NCBI GenBank assembly: GCA_016703895.1
Contig: JADJBE010000004.1
Span: 124,001 to 188,000 of the forward strand
Length of the DNA: 64,000 bases
From: Pseudomonadota bacterium
GTDB taxonomy: Bacteria > Pseudomonadota > Gammaproteobacteria > Steroidobacterales > Steroidobacteraceae
Reading direction: 5' to 3'
Part shown: one piece after another, positions 25,580-34,359 of the stretch
How positions within the stretch are numbered: the first letter of the stretch is position 1
Layout: each line of letters opens with the position of its first letter
Notes under the pieces: generated by a model
The model's database searches: none
What the model was told of the DNA's origin: nothing
The model's input: the letters and a program-made list of their open reading frames with translations, nothing else
Translations under genes and position numbers: made by a program

Positions 25580-26496
25580 CAGCCTCGAGGTCGATGACGA
25601 GTGTCTGTCAGGCGGACGGCATCGGGACAGCGCACCGCGACCGTATCGAACGGGTGCTGACGGACTGCCTGACGCTACCCGGTGGCAGCACAGATCGATT
25701 GATCGAGTCGATGCGCTACAGCACGCTCGCTGGCGGTAAGCGGCTGCGGCCGGTGCTTGTCTACGTCACCGGGACCGCTTTGGGTGCGTCGCTGGAAGTG
25801 CTGGATGCACCGGCGGCGGCTGTCGAGCTGATCCACGTTTACAGTCTGGTGCACGACGATCTGCCAGCGATGGACAATGACGACCTGCGCCGTGGGCGTC
25901 CCACCTGCCACCGTGCCTATGACGAAGCCACCGCGGTGCTGGTTGGTGACGCTCTGCAGGCGCTGGCATTCGAGGTGTTAGTGCAGGAAGGCCCCGGGGC
26001 CGCGCCGGCCGCCAAACGGCTGGCGATGGCACAGATACTGGCCCGCGCGATCGGCACCAGCGGCATGGCAGGCGGTCAGGCGATCGATCTTGCCGCCGTC
26101 GGTCGCAAGCTGGGAGCGGCGGAGCTCGAGCATATGCACCGTCTCAAGACCGGCGCGTTGATCCACGCCAGCGTGATGCTCGGTGTTGTTAGTGCGGATG
26201 TGACGACCACGGCGGCATACCAAGTACTCAGCAATTTTGGTCGGGAGCTGGGCCTCGCCTTCCAGATCCAGGATGACATCCTGGACGTCGAGGGGCAAAC
26301 GGACCAACTTGGTAAACGGGTCGGCGCTGACGCAGCGCTGGAAAAGCCCACTTATCCTTCGGTTTTCGGGCTGGAGGAGGCGCGACGGCTGGCACTGGCC
26401 GCGCGCGATCGGGCAATCGCGACCTTGGCACCGCTTGGCGACCAGGGGGAACCACTGCGCCAGCTGGCCCAATTCGTGGTTTCCCGGTTCAGCTGA
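25576..26496 (+). CDS. ispA: Farnesyl diphosphate synthase (polyprenyl synthetase)
   Basis: 306 residues. The first aspartate-rich motif is VHDDLPAMDNDDLRRG and the second FQIQDDILDVEGQ. The GGKRLRPVL segment binds pyrophosphate. It condenses isopentenyl and dimethylallyl diphosphate to farnesyl diphosphate for quinone and undecaprenyl synthesis. The ATG at 25576 overlaps the xseB stop; dxs follows 24 nt after its end, so substrate supply and condensation are in one operon. Confidence 0.95.
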   Translation: MTASRSMTSVCQADGIGTAHRDRIERVLTDCLTLPGGSTDRLIESMRYSTLAGGKRLRPVLVYVTGTALGASLEVLDAPAAAVELIHVYSLVHDDLPAMDNDDLRRGRPTCHRAYDEATAVLVGDALQALAFEVLVQEGPGAAPAAKRLAMAQILARAIGTSGMAGGQAIDLAAVGRKLGAAELEHMHRLKTGALIHASVMLGVVSADVTTTAAYQVLSNFGRELGLAFQIQDDILDVEGQTDQLGKRVGADAALEKPTYPSVFGLEEARRLALAARDRAIATLAPLGDQGEPLRQLAQFVVSRFS

Positions 26497-26520
26497 CACC
26501 GCCAGTGTAAACTGCAGACC

Positions 26521-28426
26521 ATGGCCGACAAGTCCAAAGAGGGCTTCACCCTGCTGCGTACCATCGATGCACCGCAGGACCTGCGTGCGCTCGGCCCTCG
26601 CCAGCTCCCCAAGGTTTGCCGTGAGCTGCGCGATTACTTGATTCAGGCCGTTGCCGCGCGGCGGCCATTTTGCCGCCGGGCTAGGTACGGTCGAACTGAC
26701 CGTCGCACTACATTACGTTTACGAGACCCCGCACGACCGACTCGTCTGGGATGTGGGTCATCAGGCTTATCCGCACAAAGTGCTTACCGGTCGTCGCGAA
26801 CGCCTGCACACCATCAAGCAGTTCGAGGGTCTGGCACCCTTCCCAAGTCGCGCCGAGAGCGAGTACGACACCTTCGGAGTCGGGCATTCGAGCACCTCGA
26901 TCAGCGCGGCGCTCGGCATGGCGGTCGCGGCGCAGCAGCGCGGTGACGAGCGCAAAGTCGTGGCCGTGATCGGCGACGGCGCGATGACCGCCGGAATGGC
27001 GTTCGAGGCGCTCAACCATGCCGGCGCGTTGACCGCCGACTTGCTCGTGATCTTGAACGACAACGACATGTCGATCTCCGAGAACGTCGGTGCGATGTCT
27101 AACTACTTCGCCAAGGTTCTGTCAGGCCGCACGTATTCAAGCCTGCGCGAAGGCGGCAAAAAGATACTCAAGCAGATGCCCACCGCCTGGGAGCTGGCAC
27201 GCCGCTCCGAGGAGCACATGAAGGGCATGGTCCTGCCGGGCACCTTGTTCGAGGAACTTGGTTTCAATTACATCGGGCCGATGGATGGTCATGACATCAA
27301 GGCGCTGGTCACGACCTTGCGGAACGTCCGCAAGCTCAAGGGCCCACAGTTCTTGCATGTGGTTACACGCAAAGGCAAGGGCTACGCACCGGCGGAAGCA
27401 GACCCGATCAAATGGCATGGTCCTGGGCCTTTCGACCCAGCGAGCGGTACCATATTCAAGGAAAGTGCAAGCGGACCAAGCTACTCCCAGGTGTTTGGTA
27501 CGTGGCTCTGCGACATGGCCGAGCGCAATCCGGCCATCATCGGCATCACCCCAGCGATGCGCGAAGGCTCGGGGCTGGTGGAGTACTCGAAACGGTTCCC
27601 GGACCGCTATTTCGACGTGGCGATTGCCGAACAACATGCCGTGACGTTCGCGGCGGGCTTGGCGTGTGAGGGCTTGCAACCGGTCGTCGCGATCTACTCA
27701 ACGTTCCTGCAACGCGCTTACGATCAGTTGATCCACGATGTCGCTTTGCAGAACCTGCCGGTTGTCTTTGCGCTCGACCGCGCGGGTCTAGTCGGTGGCG
27801 ATGGCGTCACGCACCAAGGTAGCTACGACTACTCGTTTCTGCGGTGCATTCCCAACATGGTTGTGATGGCGCCAGCAGACGAGAATGAGTGCCGCCAGAT
27901 GCTCTATACGGCGACCACCCTGAAGTGCCCGTCCGCTGTCCGCTACCCTCGCGGTGTTGGCCCCGGTGTCGCGATCGCTGCCGAGATGACGGCGCTGCCA
28001 GTCGGCAAGGCGGCAATTGTGCGCGAAGGCCGCAGCGGCCTGCTCTTGCTATCGTTCGGTACGATGCTGGCAACAGCCAAGCTTGTAGCTGCCAAACTCG
28101 ACGCAACACTCGTCAACATGCGCTTCGTCAAGCCGCTGGACCAAGCGCTGCTATTGCAGCTCACCGCGCGCCATCGAGCGGTCGCCACGCTGGAAGAAAA
28201 CGTGGTGAGTGGTGGCGCCGGGTCGGCGGTGAGCGAACTGTTGGCTTTGGCTGGCGTGAGCGTGTCGTTACTTAATATTGGGATCCCGGATCGGTTCATC
28301 GAACATGGCTCGCGGGACGACTGCCTGCGCAGCGCAAAGCTGGATCTGAGTAGCGTGTCCAGCACAATCGAACGCTGGTGGGCGGTGCAGTCCAATCCCG
28401 GAGCAAGGGCTGCCGCAGCCAGCTAG
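26521..28426 (+). CDS. dxs: 1-deoxy-D-xylulose-5-phosphate synthase (frameshifted)
   Basis: About 635 residues across two frames, the family length. The first frame gives LLRTIDAPQDLRALGPRQLP and ends at IQAVAAR; the second starts GGHFAAGLGTVELTVALHYV. The shift is at about 26655-26663 in a GC-rich CGCGCGGCGG stretch. Thiamine diphosphate motif: GDGAMTAGMAFEALNHAG then NDNDMSISENVGAMS. The pyrimidine-type domain has DVAIAEQHAVTFAAGLA and the C-terminal transketolase domain follows. It makes DXP from pyruvate and glyceraldehyde 3-phosphate, the entry to the MEP pathway. As this step is essential, the shift is probably a sequence error. folE2 follows after 28 nt. Confidence 0.95.
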
Positions 28427-28454
28427 CGTTGACCGAACCTGTACAATAGTCTCC

Positions 28455-29276
28455 ATGAACTCGGGCGCAACAGGACAAGGCAAGGTCATCCACGTCGAGG
28501 ATGTTCAAGGCCGCGCTGACAATCGGCGCATACCGATTGATCGAGTCGGTATCAAGGACATCAATCATCCGGTCAAGCTGCAAGACCGCTCGGCCGGTGA
28601 GCAACACACGGTTGCGCGTTTCAACATGTACGTCAACCTGCCGCATAACTTCAAGGGAACGCACATGTCGCGTTTCGTAGAGATCCTGCACGGCGAGCGC
28701 GAAATCTCGGTCGAATCGTTTGGCACGATGCTTGCGACCATGACCGAGCGACTCGAAGCTGACGCCGGTCATATCGAGATGACGTTTCCGTTTTTCGTGA
28801 TGAAGAAGGCGCCAGTATCTGGCGTTGAGAGTTTGATGGACTATCAGGCCAGCCTGATCGGTGAGATCCACAAGGGCGTGGCCGAGATGTGGGTGAAAGT
28901 CGTCGTGCCGGTGACGAGCCTGTGCCCCTGCTCGAAGAAAATCTCCAGCTACGGTGCTCACAACCAGCGTTCACACGTGACCATCAAAGCCAAGCTGCGT
29001 GAACACATGTGGATCGAGGAATTGATCGATATCGCCGAGAGCGAAGCATCGAGCGAGCTGTACGGCATCCTCAAGCGCCCCGACGAGAAATTCGTCACCG
29101 AGCGCGCCTACGACAACCCGAAGTTCGTCGAAGACATGGTGCGCGACGTCGCACAACGACTCAACGATGAGAGCCGTATCGTGGCGTACACGATCGAGGC
29201 GGAGAATTTCGAGTCGATCCACAATCATTCGGCTTACGCGCTGATCGAGAAGAACAAAGACGCTGCGGCGAGTTGA
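28455..29276 (+). CDS. folE2: GTP cyclohydrolase FolE2 (type IB)
   Basis: 273 residues of the COG1469 type. The metal ligand motif is VTSLCPCSKKISSYGAHNQRS, with NMYVNLPHNFKGTHMSRF and the C-terminal ENFESIHNHSAYA segment. It converts GTP to 7,8-dihydroneopterin triphosphate, feeding folate and the queuosine genes queD/queE seen later in the window. Type IB enzymes can work with metals other than zinc. A second, zinc-type FolE is encoded at 40884-41525. The gene follows dxs closely. Repeat element C begins 20 nt after its stop. Confidence 0.95.
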   Translation: MNSGATGQGKVIHVEDVQGRADNRRIPIDRVGIKDINHPVKLQDRSAGEQHTVARFNMYVNLPHNFKGTHMSRFVEILHGEREISVESFGTMLATMTERLEADAGHIEMTFPFFVMKKAPVSGVESLMDYQASLIGEIHKGVAEMWVKVVVPVTSLCPCSKKISSYGAHNQRSHVTIKAKLREHMWIEELIDIAESEASSELYGILKRPDEKFVTERAYDNPKFVEDMVRDVAQRLNDESRIVAYTIEAENFESIHNHSAYALIEKNKDAAAS

Positions 29277-29296
29277 TCGCGGTACCGCCGGGTGGC

Positions 29297-29486
29297 CTGG
29301 ATTCACCGCCACTGACTGGCGCCAGGAACGGGTGCACTTCGCCGCTCGCGCGGCTCAGCGTGCCCTCGATTGCGTCGGGCGCGCATCTTTCCCCGGTCTC
29401 ACGGCTAACCACTCAGCGGGACAGGAGCGCGCCCGACTCAATCTTCGGCACCCTTCACTGGCGCCAGTCAGTGGCGGTGAATCCAG
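29297..29486 (-). repeat. Nested inverted-repeat element, copy C (reverse)
   Basis: Outer arms 29297-29325 and 29458-29486 are a perfect 29-bp inverted repeat. Inner arms 29368-29384 and 29427-29443 pair over 17 nt with one mismatch. Read on the reverse strand, linker 1 (29444-29457) is TGAAGGGTGCCGAA, again 14 nt. The 42-nt loop starts TCCTGTCCCG and ends CGGGGAAAGAT, matching the loop ends of copies A and B with a divergent centre. Linker 2 (29326-29367) starts GAGGGCACGC and is longer (42 nt), with a CCGC/GCGG hairpin. It follows the folE2 stop by 20 nt. Confidence 0.85.
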
Positions 29487-29544
29487 CCAATTCAGTGGCA
29501 CGCGATAGATGTCGTGCGAATCTTCCTCGCCCGCAACAATCTGC

Positions 29545-29758
29545 GCTGAGTCCGGGTGTCAGTAGCGTGGGTGACGCCGCTGCGGCGCACGTGTGGAGGG
29601 CGCCGAAGTTCGAGCGCGGGGCGCTCCTGTTCCGGCAGAATCCTGGCCTCGTCACACGGGGAAAGATGCGCCCCGCGCTCGAACGAGGGTACGCGCAGCG
29701 CGCCCGTTTCACGTGCGCCGCAGCGGCGTCACCCACGATGCAGGCGCTCGGCCTCAGC
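29545..29758 (+). repeat. Nested inverted-repeat element, copy B
   Basis: Core outer arms 29566-29593 and 29710-29737 are a perfect 28-bp inverted repeat. Pairing continues imperfectly out to 29545 and 29758, which takes in the stop codon of the kinase gene. Linker 1 (29594-29607) is TGGAGGGCGCCGAA. Inner arms 29608-29624 and 29668-29684 are a perfect 17-bp stem ending GGGGCGC. The 43-nt loop 29625-29667 matches copy A at 39 positions. Linker 2 (29685-29709) starts GAGGGTACGC. The interval 29487-29544 between copies C and B shows no gene. Confidence 0.9.
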
Positions 29759-31086
29759 TAACCTGCTGCTGCTCAACACCCTGCAAGCGGCCAATCAAGG
29801 TCCGCAAGAAGACTCGATTGAAGCGCAACTGACACGCCGCTGACACCTGCTCCAACAAGGTGGAACTGACTTTCAGCACGCTGACCGGGCCGCTGGCCCC
29901 GAATCGTTGCGGTGCGCCTTGCGCCGCTCACGTAACTGGTCTCACCAAAGCAATCACCAGTGTCGATCGCACCGAGCTGTTTGCCGTGCCGCTCGACGCT
30001 GCATTGGCCCGACACGAGGATGTAGAACCGATCGTCCATCTCGCCCTCTTTGACGATCTCGTCGCGATCGGAGTAGTTTTGCATCGTGCTGGCGCGCAGT
30101 ACTTCCCAAATCTCCGAGTGCGAGAATTCATGGAAGAACCGCAGGCGACGCAAGACGCCGAACTGTTCCTGCTGATCGAGGCGTTCGTTCTCGGCCCGCA
30201 GCTTCTGATGCACCCGCGTCAACTCGGCTGCGAAATCGGCACCGGAGCGAAAGCGCTTTTCCGGCAGCTTTTGCATCGCTGTCGCGACCACGCTTTCCAG
30301 ATCCTGCGGGATCTCTTTGCGCAGCGTGTGGATCGGTGGTGCCGTGGCGTACACGATCTGATGTAACAACTTGACCAGGTTGCCGGCCCGGAAGGGCCTC
30401 TGGCCAGTGAGCAACTCGTACATCACAGCGCCGAGCGAATACAAATCCGAGGCTGCCGTGAGATCCAGGCTCTGCACCTGCTCCGGCGACATATACGACG
30501 GGCTGCCAGCAATTCCCTCGATACGCGATACGTCCGAGTCAGCGACCAGCGCGATACCGAAATCAATGATACGCACGTCACTGTCTTGCGTGAGCATGAT
30601 ATTCGATGGCTTGATATCTCGGTGAATGACGCCGCGCGTATGCGCGTAGTGCAAAGCCTTGGCGCACTTGTAGACCATCTCGACGACATCATCGATACGC
30701 AGCAGATTGTCTGGGCGGCAATAGGCCGCCAGTGTGCGGGCACCATGCACGTGCTCAGTGACGATATAACAACGCCCGTTCTCTTCGCCTGCGTCGTAGA
30801 TCGGCAGGATGTTCGGGTGCTGCAGCATGCCAACCATATGGGCTTCTGACAGAAACATCTTGCGAGCCACCCGCGCCCGTTCGGCGTCGCCACCGGTGTC
30901 CAGACTGTAAAGCTTGATGGCGACGTCGCGACCGTAGTACGGGTCGTGTGACAAATAGACGGTGCCCGTGCTGCCACGTCCGACTTCATTGATGATGACG
31001 TACTTACCGATACGGTCAGGGATCGCGGGTACGATCAGCCGCTCGGATTCGGTATCGGTGAGGGTCTTGGCTGGATCGGTGGGCAT
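29754..31086 (-). CDS. Ser/Thr protein kinase with C-terminal cyclic-nucleotide-type domain (frameshifted end)
   Basis: Kinase domain at residues about 25-285: P-loop NEVGRGSTGTVYLSHD, lysine in DVAIKLY, catalytic loop GVIHRDIKPSNIM, DFG in IIDFGIALV, and GSPSYMSPEQVQ. A coiled linker follows, then a cNMP-binding-like domain (FFHEFSHSEIWEVLR; IVKEGEMDDRFYILVSGQ; GDCFGETSYVSGARRTATI). No membrane segment is seen. At the CCCC run 29897-29900 one extra base shifts the frame; the other frame continues ASGPVSVLKVSSTLLEQ and ends VEQQQVS at 29754. I chose the ATG at 31086. Substrates and ligand are unknown. Element B touches its 3' end. Confidence 0.88.
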
Positions 31087-31229
31087 CACGTGCAATGGTC
31101 ACACTCGGTTCTCACCTGGACGGACCATCCCGTGCGGCAACGAACGCTTTGATCCGGCGAGGATACGGAGCGGGCAGTCGCTTGACTGTGACCCGGCTCC
31201 CGGATCGCCGGGCGGCAAGGCGGTGTGGG

Positions 31230-32195
31230 TCAGCGGAAGTGGTCGAAGCCGCGCGCTGAGAACTGCGTCACAGTCGCGCCGTCTCGCAGCACCACACCCG
31301 ACCGTTCGGTCACCGATCCGATGCGGGCGATTGGCGTACTACTGACACGGGCGAGCTCGACCAATTGCGAAAATGCAGTCGGCGGTACGGTAAAGCAGAG
31401 CTCGTAGTCGTCACCGCCAGCGAGCGCTAACTGCAGTGCACGCGCGCGACCGACGGCCGCGATCAGCGGCCCCGACAATGGCATGGCCGACAGCTCCAGC
31501 TCAGCACCGCAGCCGCTTGCAGTGCAAAGCTTGCCAAGATCGGCACCTAGACCGTCCGAGACGTCGATGCACGCGCTGGCCAGACTGCGCAGTGCGACGC
31601 CAAGCTCAACCCGTGGCGCGGGGTATAGAAATCTTTGTCGCAACGCAACCGCGACATCTTCGGCAGCAACTAACTGTGCTTGCTCCAGCGCCAAGCCGGC
31701 AGCTGCGTCGCCCGGCGTGCCAGAAACCATCACCACATCACCAGGCTGCGCACCATTGCGGCGCAACGCCAAGCCGCGGGGTACGAAACCCAGCAACTGC
31801 ACGGTGATCGTCAACGGCCCGGAAGTCGTATCGCCACCCACCAACGCGACCCCATACCGCCGCAGCAACCTATCAGCACCCCGCGCAAACTGCTCCAACC
31901 AACGCTCATTCGCGGCCGGCAACGTCAAAGCTAACAATGCCCACGCCGGCGTGGCCCCCATGGCAGCAAGATCACTCAGGTTCACCGCGAGCGCGCGATG
32001 CCCAATCGAGTCGGGCGGTGAGTCGGGCGGGAAATGCCGTCCCTCAACCAGCGTATCGACCACCGCAATCAAGTCGTGACCCAGGGGCGGCGCTAATACC
32101 GCGCCATCGTCGCCAACGCCGACGCGAACGTCAGTGCGCTGCGGGCCGCAGTTGGCAAAATAGCGCGCGATCAGATCGAATTCACCGAGCGCCAT
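31230..32195 (-). CDS. thiL: Thiamine-monophosphate kinase
   Basis: 321 residues of the PurM/SelD/HypE/ThiL fold. It phosphorylates thiamine monophosphate to the diphosphate cofactor. Visible family blocks: VGVGDDGAVLAPP, VDTLVEGRHFPPD, ALAVNLSDLAAMGA (Mg-binding Asp), LVGGDTTSGPL, CIDVSDGLGADLGKL and LAGGDDYELCFTVP. It is the last gene of the nrdR-rib-nusB-thiL run, 30 nt after nusB, the same relative order as in E. coli. The 143 bases to the kinase start upstream of its 3' end show nothing recognisable. Confidence 0.96.
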   Translation of the reverse strand: MALGEFDLIARYFANCGPQRTDVRVGVGDDGAVLAPPLGHDLIAVVDTLVEGRHFPPDSPPDSIGHRALAVNLSDLAAMGATPAWALLALTLPAANERWLEQFARGADRLLRRYGVALVGGDTTSGPLTITVQLLGFVPRGLALRRNGAQPGDVVMVSGTPGDAAAGLALEQAQLVAAEDVAVALRQRFLYPAPRVELGVALRSLASACIDVSDGLGADLGKLCTASGCGAELELSAMPLSGPLIAAVGRARALQLALAGGDDYELCFTVPPTAFSQLVELARVSSTPIARIGSVTERSGVVLRDGATVTQFSARGFDHFR

Positions 32196-32225
32196 AACAA
32201 CCAGCCGTCGATAGTCAGTAGCTAC

Positions 32226-32669
32226 TCAGTGCTCGTGGGGTCGCAGATCGCGCGCCGCCTTGTCGAGCACTGCGTTGACAAAGCGGTGACTGTCGGTGGC
32301 GCCAAACCGCTTCGCCAGACTGACCGCTTCGCTGATCACCACCCGGAAAGGCACGTCGGGCATCGCCCGCAACTCGTGCGTACCGATCCACAGCACGGCA
32401 CGCTCGACCGGATCGAGTCCAGCCGGCTTGCGGTCCATCCACGGCGCAAGCGCTGTATCGAGCGCCTCACTACCCGCACCGACGCCCGCAACGAGCGCGC
32501 GAAAGTACGCTTGGTCAGCTTTGGGCATGTCAGCGTCGGTGGCGTACTCCTGCACCAGGTCCTGCCATGGCGCGGGATTGAGCTGCCAACCGTACAGCGC
32601 TTGCACGGCCAGTTTGCGCGCCACCGAGCGAGCACTCGACGCCAACCGCTCCGGTGTAACTCGCGCCAT
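32226..32669 (-). CDS. nusB: Transcription antitermination factor NusB
   Basis: 147 residues, all-helical family. RKLAVQALYGWQLNP begins the conserved domain. LDPVERAVLWIGTHELR, PFRVVISEAVSLAKRFGATDSHRFVNAVLDKAA in outline are the typical C-terminal helices. NusB binds boxA RNA with S10 (NusE) in rRNA antitermination. It lies between ribH (8 nt upstream) and thiL, its normal place in this operon. Confidence 0.95.
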   Translation of the reverse strand: MARVTPERLASSARSVARKLAVQALYGWQLNPAPWQDLVQEYATDADMPKADQAYFRALVAGVGAGSEALDTALAPWMDRKPAGLDPVERAVLWIGTHELRAMPDVPFRVVISEAVSLAKRFGATDSHRFVNAVLDKAARDLRPHEH

Positions 32670-32676
32670 CAGCAGG

Positions 32677-33147
32677 TCACCAGCGACTCAGCAGACTTGC
32701 CATCTCGATAGCAGCCTGCATCGACTCGCCGCCCTTGTCCATCTTGGCGATGTCGGCGCGCTCATGCGCCTGCTCGAAAGTTTCGGTTGTTAGCACGCCA
32801 AAAATTATCGGCACGCCTGTTTCAAGTGAAACCTGCATAAGCCCACGCGCGCATTCCCCAGCGACGAAATCAAAATGCGGCGTGTCGCCGCGCACGACGC
32901 AGCCGAGTGCAACGATGGCACTGAACTGTCCCGCAAACGCCAAGCGGCGCGCCGCAACCGGCAACTCGAATGCGCCCGGCACACGCACGAACTCGACGCC
33001 AGCAGGCTTGCCGCCCGCTTTGCGGTACGCGCGCAACGCACCAGCTATCAACTGTGACACGATCTCGTCATTGAAACGCGCGGCAACAATCGCCACGCGA
33101 TGCGCACCGAGGGCGGGCGGAATTTGGTGTTCAATGGTTCCGGACAT
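32677..33147 (-). CDS. ribH: 6,7-dimethyl-8-ribityllumazine synthase
   Basis: 156 residues. It condenses 5-amino-6-ribitylaminouracil with dihydroxybutanone phosphate. Motifs: RVAIVAARFNDEIVSQL, VPGAFELPVAARRLA, ALGCVVRGDTPHFDFV (with the catalytic His region) and FGVLTTETFEQAHERA. I chose the ATG at 33147 (MSGTIEH); the open frame upstream overlaps the intergenic gap to ribBA and is not conserved. It is the fourth rib gene in the operon. Confidence 0.96.
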   Translation of the reverse strand: MSGTIEHQIPPALGAHRVAIVAARFNDEIVSQLIAGALRAYRKAGGKPAGVEFVRVPGAFELPVAARRLAFAGQFSAIVALGCVVRGDTPHFDFVAGECARGLMQVSLETGVPIIFGVLTTETFEQAHERADIAKMDKGGESMQAAIEMASLLSRW

Positions 33148-33210
33148 GATTGCAGACACAGGACTCGAGCGATCGCGCAGTATACCTGCCACACCGCCGA
33201 CCCCGAACAA

Positions 33211-34359
33211 TTACTCGGTCAGGTAGCCGGTGATCTCCAGATCAAACGCCGAAATACCATGCATTTGCTTGGGCGCTGACAGCACCTGCATGCGTCGCAC
33301 GCCCAGATCCTTGAGAATCTGTGCGCCGATACCGTAGGTCCTGAGCACCGGCCCGGCCGCGCCAGCGTTCGAATCTGTGGGCTCTGCGCTGCCTAGTGAG
33401 CGCACCGCATCCGCCAGTTCGCGTGGCGATTCCTGCTCGCGCAAGATAACGACAATACCCGTGCCGTGTGTCGCCACGCGCGCCAGTGCAGAGCGTAGTG
33501 TCCAGGTGCGATGCTCGGTATACACGCCGATCAGGTCGCGCAAGGTGTCGGTCAAATGCACGCGAACGAGCGGCGCCTCTGCACCATCAACCACACCGCG
33601 CACGAGCGCCAGGTGCACGTCGCGATTGACGTGGTCCTGGTAGGCCACCAGGCGAAACGGCCCGAACTCCGTCTCGACCAGCTGCTCCGCGACTCGCTCG
33701 ACCGAGCGCTCCGCCTTAAGACGATAGCGGATCAGATCTGCGATCGTGCCGATCTTGAGACTGTGCTGACGCGCAAAAACTTCCAGCTGCGGACGGCGCG
33801 CCATCGTACCGTCGTCGTTCATGATTTCGACGATCACCGCGGCAGGATCCAGTCCCGCCAAGCGTGTGAAGTCGCAGCCTGCTTCGGTATGACCCGCGCG
33901 AGTCAGGACGCCACCGGGTTGGGCCATGATGGGAAAGATATGACCGGGCTGGCGCAGGTCCTCCGGCCGGGCGTCAGTGCGCACTGCAGTGCGCACCGTG
34001 TGCGCTCGATCGTGCGCCGAAATACCGGTCGTAACTCCCTCAGCCGCCTCGATCGACAGCGTGAAGTTAGTATGTCGCTCGCGATTGGTCTCGCTGACCA
34101 TGAGCGGCAGTCGCAGCTGTTTGCAACGCTCCGGCGTGAGCGTTAGGCAAATGAGGCCGCGCCCGAAGCGCGCCATGAAATTGATGTCTTCAGCACGAAC
34201 GTGCGCGGCCGCCATGATCAGATCGCCCTCATTCTCGCGGTCCTCGTCGTCCATGATCACGACCATCTTGCCGGCGGCGATGTCGGCGAGTATTTCCTCG
34301 ACCGTATTCAAGCCACTACCGGCGACGGAATCTTTGTTTTGCGCCACGATATACATCAC
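33211..34359 (-). CDS. ribB: RibBA-type protein: DHBP synthase with degenerate GTP cyclohydrolase II domain
   Basis: 382 residues. The N-terminal RibB domain (about 15-210) is intact: VVIMDDEDRENEGDLIMAA, RFGRGLICLTLT, the HTNFTLSIEA block, RPGHIFP-like RQPGHIFPIMAQPGGVL, and RAGHTEAGCDF. It converts ribulose 5-phosphate to dihydroxybutanone phosphate. The C-terminal half aligns by position with RibA (FGPFRLVAYQD; VRVHLTDTLRDLIGVY), but the zinc cysteine cluster normally in the CLTGDVFGSxRCDC block is absent. GTP cyclohydrolase II activity is therefore unlikely, and a separate RibA should exist elsewhere. It overlaps ribE by four bases. Confidence 0.92.
   Translation of the reverse strand: MMYIVAQNKDSVAGSGLNTVEEILADIAAGKMVVIMDDEDRENEGDLIMAAAHVRAEDINFMARFGRGLICLTLTPERCKQLRLPLMVSETNRERHTNFTLSIEAAEGVTTGISAHDRAHTVRTAVRTDARPEDLRQPGHIFPIMAQPGGVLTRAGHTEAGCDFTRLAGLDPAAVIVEIMNDDGTMARRPQLEVFARQHSLKIGTIADLIRYRLKAERSVERVAEQLVETEFGPFRLVAYQDHVNRDVHLALVRGVVDGAEAPLVRVHLTDTLRDLIGVYTEHRTWTLRSALARVATHGTGIVVILREQESPRELADAVRSLGSAEPTDSNAGAAGPVLRTYGIGAQILKDLGVRRMQVLSAPKQMHGISAFDLEITGYLTE

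Noticed and set aside
22516..29758. Repeat elements as CRISPR arrays, attC sites or intrinsic terminators
   Set aside because: There are no regularly spaced direct repeats or cas genes, no integron integrase or attC core layout, and no T run after the stems.
29400..29830. Small proteins in repeat elements B and C
   Set aside because: Near-mirror-image frames on both strands result from the inverted repeats; the end of the kinase gene explains the right part.
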